Of a stretch of 64,000 nucleotides of DNA, positions 44,970 through 55,308 are shown piece after piece. The stretch lies in the NCBI GenBank assembly GCA_002842985.1, contig PHEQ01000003.1, positions 186,001 to 250,000 on the forward strand, read 5' to 3'. Made by a program: the position numbers and the translations under genes. Numbering within the stretch: position 1 is the first letter of the stretch; each line of letters starts with the position of its first letter. This stretch comes from Alphaproteobacteria bacterium HGW-Alphaproteobacteria-1. Lineage in GTDB: Bacteria; Pseudomonadota; Alphaproteobacteria; Rhodobacterales; Rhodobacteraceae. Below the pieces are notes generated by a model, which searched no databases, was not told where the DNA came from, and worked only from the letters and a program-made list of their open reading frames with translations.

Positions 44970-45601
44970 AAACCGCGCGGGAGCAGGGGCTCGTGGGGTG
45001 CACCCGCTGCACCCGCCCCTCGCCCGCAGGCACCGCGCGCTGTCCGCGCTGCGGCAGCCGCCTGCAATCGCGCGATGTGATGTCGCTGCAAAAGGTCTGG
45101 GCCTGGTGGCTGGTCGGGCTTGGCTGCTACGTCCCCGCCAATATCTACCCGATGCTGGAGACCCGCACGCTTGTCAGCACGCAGAGCGATACGATCGTCG
45201 GCGGCGCGGTCGAACTGGCAAGGCACGGTAACTGGGGGGTGGCGGCGATCATCCTGATTGCCAGCGTGTTGATCCCGGTAGGCAAGTTCGTGGTGCTCGC
45301 GGGGCTGGCCATCGGGGTCCGGCACGGGCCACAGATCTCCGAGGCATGGCGGCACCGGCTCTACGAGGTGGTGGACTATATCGGGCGCTGGTCGATGATC
45401 GACGTGTTCGTGGTGGCCATCCTGTCCTCGCTGGTGCAGCTTCAGGCGCTGGCCTCGATTACGCCGGGACGGGCGAGCCTGTTCTTTGCCCTCTCGGTGA
45501 TCTTCACCATGCTGTCGGCGCAGAGCTTTGACAGCCGCCTCATCTGGGACAGCGCGGAAACCGCGCCGCGCGCCCGCAAACCGAAGGTGCGAACCACTTG
45601 A
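44948..45601 (+). CDS. PqiA-type membrane protein, second half-unit
   Basis: 217 residues with its own zinc ribbon (CTRCTRPSPAGTARCPRCG, about residues 18-36) and four hydrophobic segments; YVPANIYPMLETRTL and WSMIDVFVVAILSSLVQ are typical of PqiA C-terminal units. It corresponds to the second domain of E. coli PqiA. The ATG at 44948 lies inside the first gene, AGGT being 8 nt upstream, so translation is coupled and a 1:1 complex of both halves is likely. The stop overlaps the TTG start of pqiB (TTGA). Confidence 0.86.
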   Translation: MDLPEGVKTAREQGLVGCTRCTRPSPAGTARCPRCGSRLQSRDVMSLQKVWAWWLVGLGCYVPANIYPMLETRTLVSTQSDTIVGGAVELARHGNWGVAAIILIASVLIPVGKFVVLAGLAIGVRHGPQISEAWRHRLYEVVDYIGRWSMIDVFVVAILSSLVQLQALASITPGRASLFFALSVIFTMLSAQSFDSRLIWDSAETAPRARKPKVRTT

Positions 45602-47664
45602 GTGACCACAGAATATCCCCGCCCGAGGCCCCGGTCAGCCCGGTCAGCCGCCCGATCTGGCAGCGCCTGTCGATCGTCTGGATCGTGCCGCTTACCGCGC
45701 TCGTCGTGGTGGTGGCCATCGCCTGGCAGAGCTACGCGGAACGCGGCCCGCTGATCGAGATCGGGTTCGAGAATGCCAGCGGCGTGCGCGCGGGAAGCAC
45801 GGAATTGCGCTATCGCGATGTCAAGGTCGGGCTGGTCGAGGGGGTGGGCTTTGCCGAAGGTCTGGGGCAGGTGCTGGTCAGGGTGCGGCTGGACAAGACG
45901 GTGGCCCCCTATGTCGATAGCGAGGCGCAGTTCTGGGTGGTGCGGCCACGGGTGACCACGCAGGGCGTCTCGGGGCTCGACACGGTTCTGTCGGGTGTCT
46001 TTATCGAGGGGCTGTGGGACAGTGAACCGGGCACGGCGGCCACCCGGTTTGACGGGCTGCCGGATGCCCCGCTTGACAGGTTGGGGCAAGCGGGGTTGCG
46101 CCTGACGCTGCGGGCTGCGGGCGGGGCCTCTCTGACCGAGAGTGCGCCGATCCTCTATCGCGGGATCGAGGTGGGGCGCATCGGCAAGCCGGTCATATCC
46201 TCCGAGGGCAGTACCGCCGAGGCCGAGGCGGTGATCTACGCCCCGCATGACCGGCTCATCAACAGCGCGACGCGCTTCTGGGATGCCTCGGGGTTCTCCG
46301 TGTCCTTCGGGCCGGGGGGGGCCGCGATCGATTTTTCGTCCATCGCCTCGTTGGTCTCGGGGGGCATCACGTTCGATACCTTGCTTTCTGGCGGCACACC
46401 TGTTGACCCCGGCACCCGCTTTACCGTCTTTGCCGAGGAATCGGCGGCGCAGGCCAGTATCTTCGCCGGCAACGAGGGCGAGACCCTGACGCTTTCGGTG
46501 CTGTTCGACGAGAACGTCACCGGACTCGCAACTGGCGCGCCGGTCGAGTTGAACGGGTTGCGCATCGGCGAGGTCGAGGCGCTCAATGGCATGGTGGACG
46601 AGGCGCGCTTTGGCGATGGCAACGTGCGCCTTGCGGTGACGCTGGCAATCCGGCCCGGTCGGCTTGGCCTTGGTGGCGAGAACGGCCCCGCCGCCGCGCT
46701 CGATTATCTGCGTGCGCGGGTGGCGGCGGGCCTGCGCGCGCGGCTCGCTACCGCGTCGATTCTCACCGGCGGCCTCAAGGTGGAACTGGTCGAGGTGCGG
46801 AACGCCCCCGTGGCGCAGATCACCGAAACCGAGGGCGCGCCCCCGGTCCTGCCCACCACCGACAGCGAGATTGCCGATGTCGCGGCCACCGCCGAGGGCG
46901 TGTTCGAGCGGATCAACGCGTTGCCCGTGGAAGAGATCATGGCACAGGCCATTACCCTGCTGCAGAACGCAAATACGCTGATTGCCAGCGACGATACCCG
47001 CGCCGTTCCCGGCAATGTGAACGCGCTTCTGACCGAGGCGCAGGCCCTGCCCGCGCGGCTTGACGCGACACTTTCAGAGATTGAAAGCCTGATCGCGCAG
47101 ATCAACGAGCAGGCGATGGCAACGCGCGTGACCGATCTGCTGGCCGACGCGTCAGAGGCCGCGCGCGGCATTGGTGCCGCGGTGCAGGGCGTGCCGCAAC
47201 TGGTCGAGCGGATGGATGCGGTCGCCGCCCGCGCGGGCGCGGTCGAACTCGATGTGCTGGCCGCCGATCTTTCGGCGCTGCTGACAAATGCGGATGCCTT
47301 GATCGGGCAGGAGGAGACCCGCGCCTTGCCCGGCCAGCTCAACAGCGCGCTTGGCGAATTGGCTCTCGTGCTGGAAGATTTGCGGTCGGGTGGCGTCGTC
47401 GAAAATGCGGTCGCCGCACTCGACTCGGCCCGCAGCGCCGCCGACACCTTCGCCGCGGCCGGCAATGATCTGCCGGGCCTCATCGCCGAGGCGCGCGGCG
47501 TACTGGCCCGCGCCAATACCACGCTCGAGGGCTATCAGGCCTCGGGCGGGGTCGGGCGCGATGCCCGCGCCGCCCTGCGCGAGGTCGAGGCCGCCGCCAG
47601 GGCCGTCGCCTCGCTCGCCCGCGCGCTCGAACGCAATCCAAGTTCCCTGATCCGAGGACGCTGA
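45598..47664 (+). CDS. pqiB: PqiB-type MCE-domain lipid transport protein
   Basis: 688 residues. After a TM anchor (about 24-41; IVWIVPLTALVVVVAIAW) come three MCE/MlaD domains (roughly 45-135, 155-260 and 280-400; ENASGVRAGSTELRYRDVKVG marks the first), then a long helical C-terminal region. PqiB-type proteins form hexameric stacks bridging the periplasm for lipid movement. It is about 140 residues longer than E. coli PqiB; the extra part includes a repeated segment (TRAVPGNVN near 466, TRALPGQLN near 573). The start is TTG with AAGGTG upstream, overlapping the second pqiA stop. Confidence 0.92.
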   Translation: MSDHRISPPEAPVSPVSRPIWQRLSIVWIVPLTALVVVVAIAWQSYAERGPLIEIGFENASGVRAGSTELRYRDVKVGLVEGVGFAEGLGQVLVRVRLDKTVAPYVDSEAQFWVVRPRVTTQGVSGLDTVLSGVFIEGLWDSEPGTAATRFDGLPDAPLDRLGQAGLRLTLRAAGGASLTESAPILYRGIEVGRIGKPVISSEGSTAEAEAVIYAPHDRLINSATRFWDASGFSVSFGPGGAAIDFSSIASLVSGGITFDTLLSGGTPVDPGTRFTVFAEESAAQASIFAGNEGETLTLSVLFDENVTGLATGAPVELNGLRIGEVEALNGMVDEARFGDGNVRLAVTLAIRPGRLGLGGENGPAAALDYLRARVAAGLRARLATASILTGGLKVELVEVRNAPVAQITETEGAPPVLPTTDSEIADVAATAEGVFERINALPVEEIMAQAITLLQNANTLIASDDTRAVPGNVNALLTEAQALPARLDATLSEIESLIAQINEQAMATRVTDLLADASEAARGIGAAVQGVPQLVERMDAVAARAGAVELDVLAADLSALLTNADALIGQEETRALPGQLNSALGELALVLEDLRSGGVVENAVAALDSARSAADTFAAAGNDLPGLIAEARGVLARANTTLEGYQASGGVGRDARAALREVEAAARAVASLARALERNPSSLIRGR

Positions 47665-47667
47665 GAC

Positions 47668-48225
47668 ATGTTCAAACACATCACGATCGCGGGCCTGATC
47701 GCGGTAGCGGCCTGCGCCACCGTCCCCGAGGAGCGTATCGCCGTGCCGCGCGCGCAGGTCACGGAAACCCAGCGAATCGCCTATTCAAGCGTCGCGCTGC
47801 GCACGGTCTCTTTGCCGACCTATGCGGCAGGAGAGGCGATCTTTGTCGCCGATGAGACGGGGCGTCTGCGCAACAGTGGCGGGCTTATATGGGCGGACGA
47901 TCCAAGCCGCGCGATGACATTGGAACTGGCGCGGCACCTGAGCGGGATCACCGGCGCGCGCGTGGCCTCGGAGCCGTGGCCGTTTCTGGACCCTGCCGCC
48001 GCCGAGGTGGAAATCCGCGTCGAGGCCATGCATGCGCGGGCCGATGGCACGTTCGGTTTCTCCGGACAGTATTTCGTCTCCTCCGAAAACGGTCGTGACC
48101 GGGCGCTTCTTTTCGATCTGAGCACCCTTGTCGGCGGCGAGCGGACCCCCGCGGATCTGGCGGATGCGCGCGCGCGATTGGTGCGCGATCTGGCGCTCGA
48201 TCTGGCCCGGCGCGGCCTGCGATAG
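47668..48225 (+). CDS. pqiC: PqiC-type outer membrane lipoprotein (ABC transport auxiliary, DUF330)
   Basis: 185 residues. A lipobox VAAC (about 13-16) gives an N-terminal lipidated cysteine. The rest resembles the ABC_trans_aux/DUF330 fold: VALRTVSLPTYA, IFVADETGRL, then an alpha/beta core ending in a helix LVRDLALDLARRG. In E. coli PqiC docks the PqiB tube at the outer membrane. The start follows the pqiB stop by 3 nt. It is the last gene of the operon and converges on the RND pump gene 58 nt away. Sequence similarity in this family is low, so the call rests partly on operon position. Confidence 0.85.
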   Translation: MFKHITIAGLIAVAACATVPEERIAVPRAQVTETQRIAYSSVALRTVSLPTYAAGEAIFVADETGRLRNSGGLIWADDPSRAMTLELARHLSGITGARVASEPWPFLDPAAAEVEIRVEAMHARADGTFGFSGQYFVSSENGRDRALLFDLSTLVGGERTPADLADARARLVRDLALDLARRGLR

Positions 48226-48283
48226 GATCCGCCGCCGCACGGAAGGCGTCAGGACCCCAGTCCCCGCAAGCACAGGCAAAGGA

Positions 48284-51200
48284 TCATTCGCGCGGTCGGG
48301 CCCGCCCGAAGAGCCGCGTCACGATGACAAAGAAGAGCGGCACGAACACCACGCCCAGCACCGTGCCGGAAATCGTGCCGCTCAGCACGCCGGAGCCGAT
48401 GGCATTGCGCCCGCCGGAGCCCGCGCCGGAACTCAGCACCAGCGGCAGAACGCCCAGGGAAAAGGCCATGGAGGTCATGATGATGGGGCGGAACCTCTGT
48501 CGCGCGGCCTCGGTCACGGCCTCCAGAATGCCCTCGCCCGCCTCGTATCGGTCGCGGGCGAACTCGACGATCAGGATCGCGTTCTTGCCGGTCAGGCCGA
48601 CCACCGTCAACAAGCCCACCTGAAAGAACACCCCGTTCTCGAAGCCACCGATCCACGCGCCTGTGAGCGCGCCGACGATACCGATGGGCATGGCGAGCAT
48701 CACCGCAAAGGGGATCGACCAGCTTTCATAAAGCGCCGCCAGAGACAGGAACACCGCCGCCAACGAGAGCGCGTAGAGCAGCGGTGCCTGATTGCCCGAT
48801 TCGCGTTCCTCGAGTGACAGGCCGGTCCAGGCCAGTTCATACCCTTGCCCGAGTTGCGCAACGAGACGCTCCATCTCGGCCATCGCCTCGCCGGTCGAGA
48901 CACCTGGCGCGGGAGAGCCCTGCAATTGCACCGCCGGGATACCGTTGTAGCGATAAAGCCCCTGTGCGCCGTAATCCCAGCGGCCTTCGGTGAAATTGGA
49001 AAACGGCACCAACCCGCCGCTGGCATTGCGCACCCGCCATTTCTCGATGTCGGTGGGTTGCGCGCGCGCATCGGCCTCGCCCTGCACATAGACCCGCTTG
49101 ATCCGGCCATGATCGAGAAAATCGTTCACGTAGGTCCCGGCCCAGGCGATTTGCAGCAATTGCCCCACGTCGGTCGGGGTAAGCCCCATGGCCCCCGCCT
49201 TGCGCCAGTCGATATCGAGGTTGAACTGCGCGGCATCTTCCAGCCCGTTGGGCCGGGCCGAGGCGATGAGATCGCTTTGCGCGGCCATGCCCAGAAGCTG
49301 ATTGCGCGCCGCCATCAGATCGGCATGGCTCTGCCCGGCGCGCGCTTGCAGATAGAAATCAAACCCCGAGACATTGCCAAGCTCGATTACCGAGGGCGGC
49401 ACGACGGGAAAGACCATCGCATCGCGGATCTGGCTGAAGGCCCCAAAGGCGCGGCCCGCAAGGGCCTGCACGCTTTGATCAGGGCGCGGGCGCTCGTCCC
49501 AATCCTTGAGCTGCACGAAGGCCAGCCCCATGTTCTGACCGTTCCCCGAAAAGCTGAAGCCGACGACGCCGAACATGGAATTCACCACATCGGTTTCCTG
49601 CGTGAGGTAATAATCCTCGACCTGCTTGACCACCTCCAGCGTGCGCTCGGCGCTCGATCCGGTGGGCGTCTGGATGAGGGTGAAGAGAATTCCCTGATCC
49701 TCTTCGGGCAGGAACCCGGTGGGCGTGCGCAGGAACATCAGCGCCATGCCCAATGCAAGCGCCAGATAGACCACGAACACCCGCACCGGGCGACGCACCG
49801 ACCAGCCCACCGTGCCGCCATAGCCATTGGTCAGCTTGCCAAAGCCGGCGTTGAACCATGCAAACGGCCCGCGCGCCGCGCCATGCCCCTTGGCCTTGAG
49901 CAGGGACGCGCAGAGCGCCGGCGTCAGCGTGATCGCCACCACCACCGACAGCGCCATGGCCGAGACGATGGTGATCGCGAACTGCTGATAGATCACACCG
50001 GTGGAGCCGGGAAAGAACGCCATCGGCACGAACACCGCCGAGAGCACCATGGCGATGCCCACCAGCGCGCCGGTGATCTGGCCCATGGATTTATGCGTGG
50101 CCTCACGGGGTCCAAGGCCCTCTTCCTCCATGATCCGCTCGACGTTTTCCACAACGACAATCGCGTCATCGACCAAGAGACCGATCGCCAGAACCATTGC
50201 CAGCATGGTCAGCGTGTTGATCGAGAACCCTGCCGCCGCAAGCACCCCGAAGGTGCCCAGCAGAACCACCGGCACCGCCAATGTGGGAATGAGCGTGGCG
50301 CGCAGGTTCTGCAAAAAGAGGAACATGACCAGAAACACGAGGCCGATCGCCTCGAACAGGGTCTTGACCACCTCCTTGATCGAAATCTCGACAAAGGGCG
50401 TGGTGTCATAGGGGATCACGTAATCCACGCCTTCAGGAAAGAAGCGGGCGAATTCGGCCATCCGATCCTTGATCGCGCGCGCGGTATCGAGCGCATTTGC
50501 CCCCGGTGCCAGCGTGATCGCCATGCCCGCCGCCGGATCGGTGTTGAACCGCGCCGTGGTGGCATAGTTTTCCGCGCCGATCTCGACCCGTGCGACATCG
50601 TCGAGCAGCACGAGACCGCCGTCGGTCTCGGCGCGCAGCACGATCTGGCGAAAGTCCTCAGGCGTGCTCAGCAGCGATTGCGCGGTGATCGTGGCGTTGA
50701 GTTGCTGGCCTTCAACGGAGGGGCGTGCCCCAAAGGACCCCGCAGAAATCTGCGCATTCTGTGCCGAAACCGCTGCCACCACATCCGACGGCGTGAGACC
50801 GAATCCTGTCAGCTTGGACGGATCGAGCCAGATCCGCATCGCATATTGCGCGCCAAAGACATTGACCGATCCGACACCTTCGATCCGGCTCAGCTCATCC
50901 ACAAGGTTCGTGACCATGTAATCCGACAGGTCCACCTGTTCGAGCGTGCCATCGGTCGAGATCATCCCCACCACCATCAGGAACCCGGCCGAGGATTTCT
51001 CGACCGTGATCCCCTGCCGTTGCACGATTTCCGGCAAGAGCGGCGTGGCTTGTCCCAGCTTGTTTTGCACCTGCACCTGCGCGATGTCGGCATCGGTGCC
51101 GGTCTCGAAGGTGAGCGTGACCTCTGCGCTGCCGGCCGAGGTCGAGCGCGACGAGAAGTAGCGCAAGCCGTCCAGGCCGGTCATCTGCTGTTCGATCACT

Positions 51201-51388
51201 TGCGTGACCGTATTGGCCACCGTGTCGGCCGAGGCACCGGGATAGGTGGCCGTGACCGTGACAGAGGGCGGCGCGATCTGCGGATATTGCGCGACCGGCA
51301 GGATCAGGATGGCCAGCACCCCGACCCCCATGATGAGGATCGAAATGACCCAAGCGAACACCGGGCGGTCGATAAAGAAGCTGGCCAT
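48284..51388 (-). CDS. RND efflux pump permease (HAE1/AcrB type)
   Basis: 1034 residues, full length for AcrB-like permeases. [17 protein letters not shown] starts TM1, the proton-relay aspartates are in [16 protein letters not shown] (about 395-410) and the relay lysine in [16 protein letters not shown] (about 930). Two large periplasmic loops follow TM1 and TM7. It would form a trimer expelling hydrophobic toxins or antibiotics from periplasm to outside with the adaptor encoded 24 nt upstream. No outer-membrane channel gene or regulator is adjacent, so a general TolC is probably used. Convergent with pqiC. Confidence 0.95.
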   Translation of the reverse strand: MASFFIDRPVFAWVISILIMGVGVLAILILPVAQYPQIAPPSVTVTATYPGASADTVANTVTQVIEQQMTGLDGLRYFSSRSTSAGSAEVTLTFETGTDADIAQVQVQNKLGQATPLLPEIVQRQGITVEKSSAGFLMVVGMISTDGTLEQVDLSDYMVTNLVDELSRIEGVGSVNVFGAQYAMRIWLDPSKLTGFGLTPSDVVAAVSAQNAQISAGSFGARPSVEGQQLNATITAQSLLSTPEDFRQIVLRAETDGGLVLLDDVARVEIGAENYATTARFNTDPAAGMAITLAPGANALDTARAIKDRMAEFARFFPEGVDYVIPYDTTPFVEISIKEVVKTLFEAIGLVFLVMFLFLQNLRATLIPTLAVPVVLLGTFGVLAAAGFSINTLTMLAMVLAIGLLVDDAIVVVENVERIMEEEGLGPREATHKSMGQITGALVGIAMVLSAVFVPMAFFPGSTGVIYQQFAITIVSAMALSVVVAITLTPALCASLLKAKGHGAARGPFAWFNAGFGKLTNGYGGTVGWSVRRPVRVFVVYLALALGMALMFLRTPTGFLPEEDQGILFTLIQTPTGSSAERTLEVVKQVEDYYLTQETDVVNSMFGVVGFSFSGNGQNMGLAFVQLKDWDERPRPDQSVQALAGRAFGAFSQIRDAMVFPVVPPSVIELGNVSGFDFYLQARAGQSHADLMAARNQLLGMAAQSDLIASARPNGLEDAAQFNLDIDWRKAGAMGLTPTDVGQLLQIAWAGTYVNDFLDHGRIKRVYVQGEADARAQPTDIEKWRVRNASGGLVPFSNFTEGRWDYGAQGLYRYNGIPAVQLQGSPAPGVSTGEAMAEMERLVAQLGQGYELAWTGLSLEERESGNQAPLLYALSLAAVFLSLAALYESWSIPFAVMLAMPIGIVGALTGAWIGGFENGVFFQVGLLTVVGLTGKNAILIVEFARDRYEAGEGILEAVTEAARQRFRPIIMTSMAFSLGVLPLVLSSGAGSGGRNAIGSGVLSGTISGTVLGVVFVPLFFVIVTRLFGRARPRE

Positions 51389-51412
51389 GCGGAATATCCC
51401 TTGCCCGGTCGG

Positions 51413-52540
51413 TTACTGTTGCGGCGCGGCGGCGCGCTCTTCGGGCGCGACCGTGGCGCCGGGGGCGGTTTTCTGGAATCCCGCCACCATCACACGATCA
51501 CCGGGGTTCAGCCCCTCATCCACGACCCAAGAATTGCCTCGATCCTGGATGACGTTCAGCGCGCGTTCCTCGATCACACCGTCTGTGTTGACGACCCAGG
51601 CCATGGGCCGACCGCGCCGGTCGCGGACCACACCCTCTTGCGGCACGAGGTAAACATCACGGGCCACCTCGACCGGCATTTCCACCTGCACATACATACC
51701 CGGCAAGAGCAGGAGATCGGGATTGTCGAACTGCATCCGCAGGGTGACAACCCCGGTTTGCGGGTTCACATTCGGTTCCGCCGCCTTGAGTTCTCCGGTT
51801 TCGCTGTAATCCGAGCCATCCGCCAGCTTGAGCCGCACCGTCGCGTCTGCGCCTGCAAGGTCGCGCTCGGTCTCGCCGCGTCGCCACCGCAGCAGATCTG
51901 CGGCAGATTGCGTCACATCGACGTAAACCGGGTTGATGGTGCGGATCACGCTCAGGGGCTGTGACTGACTTGCGGTCACAAGCGCACCCCGCGATGTCAG
52001 CGACAGACCGATCCGCCCCGAAAGCCGCGCGCGGATGGTGGTGCGCGACAACTCGATTTCGGCGGAATTGAGCTGCGCTTCGGCCAGTTCCAGCCCTGCC
52101 GCTGCGGCATCGCGGGTCGATGTCGCCTCGTCCAGCGCCTGTTCGCTCGCCACGTTACGGGATTGCAATTCCACCAGACGCCGCGCCTCACGTTCTGCAG
52201 ATCGCAACTGAGCGGCGGCTTGCGCAACAACGGCACGCGCCTGTCGCACGGCGGCCTCGTAGGTGGCGGTGTCGATCTGATAGAGCGGATCGCCTTCGAT
52301 CACATCCGCGCCTTCGTCGAACAGCCGCTCGGTGATGATACCGTTGACCTGCGGGCGCACCTCTGCCTCGGCCGAGGCCGCCACCCGTCCCGGCAAGAGC
52401 GAGGTCAACGTCACATCCTGCGGCGAGAGTGTCACCACCGTCACGGGCGGGGGGGCGGCTGCCTGTTGCGCCATGGCCAAACTTGGCACCAGACCCGTGC
52501 AGAGTGCGAGAACGCGGATCATTTTGGAAAACTGCGCCAT
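51413..52540 (-). CDS. RND efflux periplasmic adaptor (membrane fusion protein)
   Basis: 375 residues. A signal peptide ends in AMAQQ (about 24). The mature protein has barrel-sandwich/lipoyl halves (GRVAASAEAEVRPQVNGII and RARLSGRIGLSLTSRGALV) around a coiled-coil hairpin (about 90-160; VVAQAAAQLRSAEREARRL), then beta-barrel and membrane-proximal domains. It links the permease to an outer-membrane channel. No lipobox is seen. ATG 52540 with AAGGG upstream is preferred over TTG 52555. It forms a two-gene operon with the permease; the 244-nt gap upstream must contain the promoter, but no clear regulator site was found. Confidence 0.92.
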   Translation of the reverse strand: MAQFSKMIRVLALCTGLVPSLAMAQQAAAPPPVTVVTLSPQDVTLTSLLPGRVAASAEAEVRPQVNGIITERLFDEGADVIEGDPLYQIDTATYEAAVRQARAVVAQAAAQLRSAEREARRLVELQSRNVASEQALDEATSTRDAAAAGLELAEAQLNSAEIELSRTTIRARLSGRIGLSLTSRGALVTASQSQPLSVIRTINPVYVDVTQSAADLLRWRRGETERDLAGADATVRLKLADGSDYSETGELKAAEPNVNPQTGVVTLRMQFDNPDLLLLPGMYVQVEMPVEVARDVYLVPQEGVVRDRRGRPMAWVVNTDGVIEERALNVIQDRGNSWVVDEGLNPGDRVMVAGFQKTAPGATVAPEERAAAPQQ

Positions 52541-52784
52541 CAAACGCCCTTTCAAGATTTGCGTAGGCGGAACGGCAGGGGGCAGGTCGCCGTTGCGGTG
52601 AGGACGAAACGCAGTCGGATCGAAACCACCCGATCAGACAGGTATGCGTTGCGACCGATACCCTGATTGCCAGTCAGATAGAAATGCTACGCGTACCGCG
52701 CCGGATGAGCAAGTCACCGCTGAGGATGGACCAGCGAATTTGGATGCCGGACGGGGGCATCACCCCCCTGACGCTTGCCCGAAG

Positions 52785-53351
52785 TCAGCCCGCACCCGTC
52801 CCCTCAACCAACGCCCGGATGATGGCCTTGGCGCTGTCGCTGTCCCAATCGGCGTCGCCGGTGAGGCGCGCAAGCTCATGGCCGTCGGGGTCGAGGATCA
52901 CGGTGATGGGCAGGCCGAAGACACCCATTTCGCGCGCGAGCGCGCTTTTGGGGTCGCGGTGCAGCGGCAGGTTGGTGACGCCGATCTCGTCGAAGAATTT
53001 CTTCATCGCGGGGGGCGGGTTGCGGCCGGTGGCGATGGTCACGACGGAGAACGCCTCGCTGCCCAACTCGGTCTGGAGATTGGCGAGCGTCGGCATCTCG
53101 GCGCGGCAGGGCGCGCACCATGTGGCCCAGAAATTCAGCACCACATGCTGCCCGCGGTAATCGGCAAGCGTGCCGGTCGTGCCGTCTGCGCGCTCGAATT
53201 CTGTGAGCGGGGCGGGTTTGGGCGCGGCGTGGAACATAAGCTTTTTCATGTGCCCGTCGCGCAGCGCCTCAAGGGCGGCGGTATCGGCCACAGCGGCGTT
53301 TGCACCAAGCGCGAGGGACATATAAAGGACGATCTGACGAATGGTTCTCAT
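52785..53351 (-). CDS. TlpA-like periplasmic thiol-disulfide oxidoreductase
   Basis: 188 residues. A signal segment (about 1-22; ends AVA) exports the protein. The thioredoxin/redoxin domain has [15 protein letters not shown] with the catalytic WCAPC (about 77-81) and a cis-proline in GLPITVI (about 146). TlpA/ResA-type proteins reduce apocytochrome c or copper-site cysteines, or act as general periplasmic reductases. GGAGGG lies before the ATG. Its start is only 24 nt from the divergent argH start, so the promoters of both must overlap the opposing coding regions. The partner substrate is unknown. Confidence 0.9.
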   Translation of the reverse strand: MRTIRQIVLYMSLALGANAAVADTAALEALRDGHMKKLMFHAAPKPAPLTEFERADGTTGTLADYRGQHVVLNFWATWCAPCRAEMPTLANLQTELGSEAFSVVTIATGRNPPPAMKKFFDEIGVTNLPLHRDPKSALAREMGVFGLPITVILDPDGHELARLTGDADWDSDSAKAIIRALVEGTGAG

Positions 53352-53375
53352 AAATCCCTCCGAAGGGCAAAAGAC

Positions 53376-54767
53376 ATGACTGACACGACCTCGAACCAGA
53401 TGTGGGGCGGCCGCTTCGCCGCCGGGCCGGATGCGATCATGGAGGCAATTAATGCCTCGATCTCATTCGACAAGCGGATGGCGGCGCAGGATATCGCCGG
53501 GTCGCGTGCCCATGCCGCCATGCTGGCCGCCACGGGTATTGTCAGTGATAAGGATGCCGAGGCCATGAGGGAAGGGCTTCTCACGGTCTTGTCAGAGATC
53601 GAGGGCGGGAATTTCGAGTTTTCGACCGCGCTGGAGGACATTCACATGAATGTCGAGGCGAGGTTGAAGGCGTTGGTGGGGGAGCCTGCGGGGCGGCTGC
53701 ATACCGGGCGCAGTCGCAACGATCAGGTGGCGACAGACTTTCGGCTCTGGGTGCGCGATCAACTGGATGCGGTGGATGGTGCGCTGGTCGCGCTCATGCG
53801 CGCGCTGCTGGCGCAGGCCGAGGCGGGGGCGGATTGGGTGATGCCGGGCTTCACCCATCTGCAAACCGCGCAGCCGGTGACATGGGGCCATCACATGATG
53901 GCCTATGTCGAGATGTTCGGGCGAGATCTGAGCCGGGTGCGCGATGCGCGGGCGCGGATGAACGAATGCCCCTTGGGCGCGGCGGCGCTGGCGGGCACGT
54001 CCTTTCCGATTGACCGCGACATGACGGCCAAGGCGCTGGGCTTTGACCGGCCCTGCGCCAACAGCCTCGATGCCGTCAGCGACCGGGACTTCGCGCTGGA
54101 GTTTCTGGGCGCTGCCAGCATCTGTGCCATGCATCTGAGCCGCTTTGCCGAGGAGCTGGTGATCTGGTCCTCGGCGCAGTTCCGGTTTGTCGCCTTGTCG
54201 GATCGGTTTTCCACCGGGTCGAGCATCATGCCGCAGAAGAAGAACCCGGATGCAGCGGAACTCATTCGCGCCAAGGTGGGGCGCATCTTCGGGGCCAATG
54301 TGGCGCTGATGATGGTGATGAAGGGGCTGCCGCTGGCCTATTCCAAGGACATGCAGGAGGACAAGGAACAGGTCTTTGACGCCGCCGACAACCTGATGCT
54401 GGCGCTTGCCGCGATGGAAGGCATGGTGCGCGACATGGTGGCGCAAAGGGCCAATCTGGAGGCCGCCGCCGGGTCGGGCTTTTCCACCGCGACGGATCTG
54501 GCGGATTGGCTGGTTCGGGTGCTGGATATGCCGTTCCGCGACGCGCATCACGTCACCGGCAGTCTGGTGGCGCGCGCGGAGGCGCGGGGCTGTGACCTGC
54601 CGGAGCTGAGCCTTGAAGAGATGCAGGCAGTGCATGGCGAAATCACCGCAGCGGTCTATGATGTGCTGGGCGTGCATAATTCGGTGGCGTCAAGGACAAG
54701 CTATGGCGGCACCGCCCCCGAGCAGGTGCGCGCGCAGGTGGCGCGCTGGAAGGAGCGTTTGCAATGA
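53376..54767 (+). CDS. argH: Argininosuccinate lyase
   Basis: 463 residues of the fumarase/aspartase superfamily. The signature [12 protein letters not shown] (about 285-296) is complete, along with HTGRSRNDQ near 112 and the histidine-containing [10 protein letters not shown]. It splits argininosuccinate into arginine and fumarate, the last step of arginine synthesis. AAGGGC lies before the ATG. Its stop overlaps the start of the LptM-like lipoprotein gene (ATGA), starting a compact plus-strand run argH, lipoprotein, DUF2834, lysA. Divergent from the TlpA-like gene by 24 nt. Secure identification. Confidence 0.97.
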   Translation: MTDTTSNQMWGGRFAAGPDAIMEAINASISFDKRMAAQDIAGSRAHAAMLAATGIVSDKDAEAMREGLLTVLSEIEGGNFEFSTALEDIHMNVEARLKALVGEPAGRLHTGRSRNDQVATDFRLWVRDQLDAVDGALVALMRALLAQAEAGADWVMPGFTHLQTAQPVTWGHHMMAYVEMFGRDLSRVRDARARMNECPLGAAALAGTSFPIDRDMTAKALGFDRPCANSLDAVSDRDFALEFLGAASICAMHLSRFAEELVIWSSAQFRFVALSDRFSTGSSIMPQKKNPDAAELIRAKVGRIFGANVALMMVMKGLPLAYSKDMQEDKEQVFDAADNLMLALAAMEGMVRDMVAQRANLEAAAGSGFSTATDLADWLVRVLDMPFRDAHHVTGSLVARAEARGCDLPELSLEEMQAVHGEITAAVYDVLGVHNSVASRTSYGGTAPEQVRAQVARWKERLQ

Positions 54768-54964
54768 GGCTGTTGGTTCTGATCTCTGCGCTCGCGCTCG
54801 CGGGGTGCGGTATCGAGGGCGATCCGGTGCGCCCCAGGGTAGACACCGTGGTGACGGCCGGCAGCGGCGGCAACGTCTCGGCGGGAGTGGGCGTCAAGGT
54901 GGGCAATGTGACCGCCGGGGCCTCGAACAACGGGGTCAGCGTCGGCGTCGGGGTGGGGCTGTGA
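54764..54964 (+). CDS. Small lipoprotein, LptM-like
   Basis: 66 residues. A signal segment [13 protein letters not shown] has a lipobox LAGC; the mature start [10 protein letters not shown] fits the C-G-x-x-G-x-x-x-x-P pattern of E. coli LptM (YifL; CGLKGPLYFP), a lipoprotein that assists disulfide formation in LptD. The tail differs: a glycine/valine-rich stretch ([22 protein letters not shown]). Small lipoproteins of this kind lie between argH and lysA in many proteobacteria. The start overlaps the argH stop and the end overlaps DUF2834, so it is translationally coupled on both sides. Lipoprotein call is firm; the LptM role is inference. Confidence 0.75.
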   Translation: MRLLVLISALALAGCGIEGDPVRPRVDTVVTAGSGGNVSAGVGVKVGNVTAGASNNGVSVGVGVGL

Positions 54965-55269
54965 GATGGGTCTGGCTCGCGCTTGCGGTCTGGGGCGCGG
55001 TGCATCCGATGTCGTGGTTTCTCGCGTGGTTTTCCGAGAACGGCTATGACCTGATGGCCATGGTCGATGCCTGGCATGTCAATGCGGCGACAAGCGGGCT
55101 CGTGTGGGATCTGACCATCGCCGCCGTGGCACTCTCGGTCTGGGTGATCGTCGAGAGCGTCGAGCGGCGCGCCTGGCTGGGTCTGCTGGCGATTCCGGCG
55201 ACGTTTGGCATCGGGGTAAGTTGCGGGCTGCCGCTTTACCTCTTCCTGCGCACGCTGCGGCGGGCGTGA
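54961..55269 (+). CDS. DUF2834 domain-containing membrane protein
   Basis: 102 residues with three hydrophobic segments (about 2-19, 42-60 and 68-92). The pattern WLALAVWGAVHPMSWF, WDLTIAAVALSVWVIVE and GVSCGLPLYLFLR matches DUF2834 proteins, small membrane proteins of unknown function. The start is GTG at 54961, overlapping the lipoprotein stop (GTGA). It is followed by lysA after about 40 nt on the same strand and is probably cotranscribed with argH. Confidence 0.82.
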   Translation: MRWVWLALAVWGAVHPMSWFLAWFSENGYDLMAMVDAWHVNAATSGLVWDLTIAAVALSVWVIVESVERRAWLGLLAIPATFGIGVSCGLPLYLFLRTLRRA

Positions 55270-55308
55270 GAACATGAGTATTTGTGGAACGATGAAGCGG
55301 GGCTAGGC

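Noticed and set aside
48845..51964. A 1039-codon open frame on the plus strand opposite the RND permease and adaptor
   Set aside because: It mirrors the codon phase of two certain genes on the other strand. The product is rich in Arg, His, Gly and Pro without domain, and high GC content removes stop codons from this phase.
52620..52700. CAGGTAT and ATACCCTG as an operator for the RND pump
   Set aside because: The arms match only with an insertion and no regulator gene is close; too weak to report as a feature.
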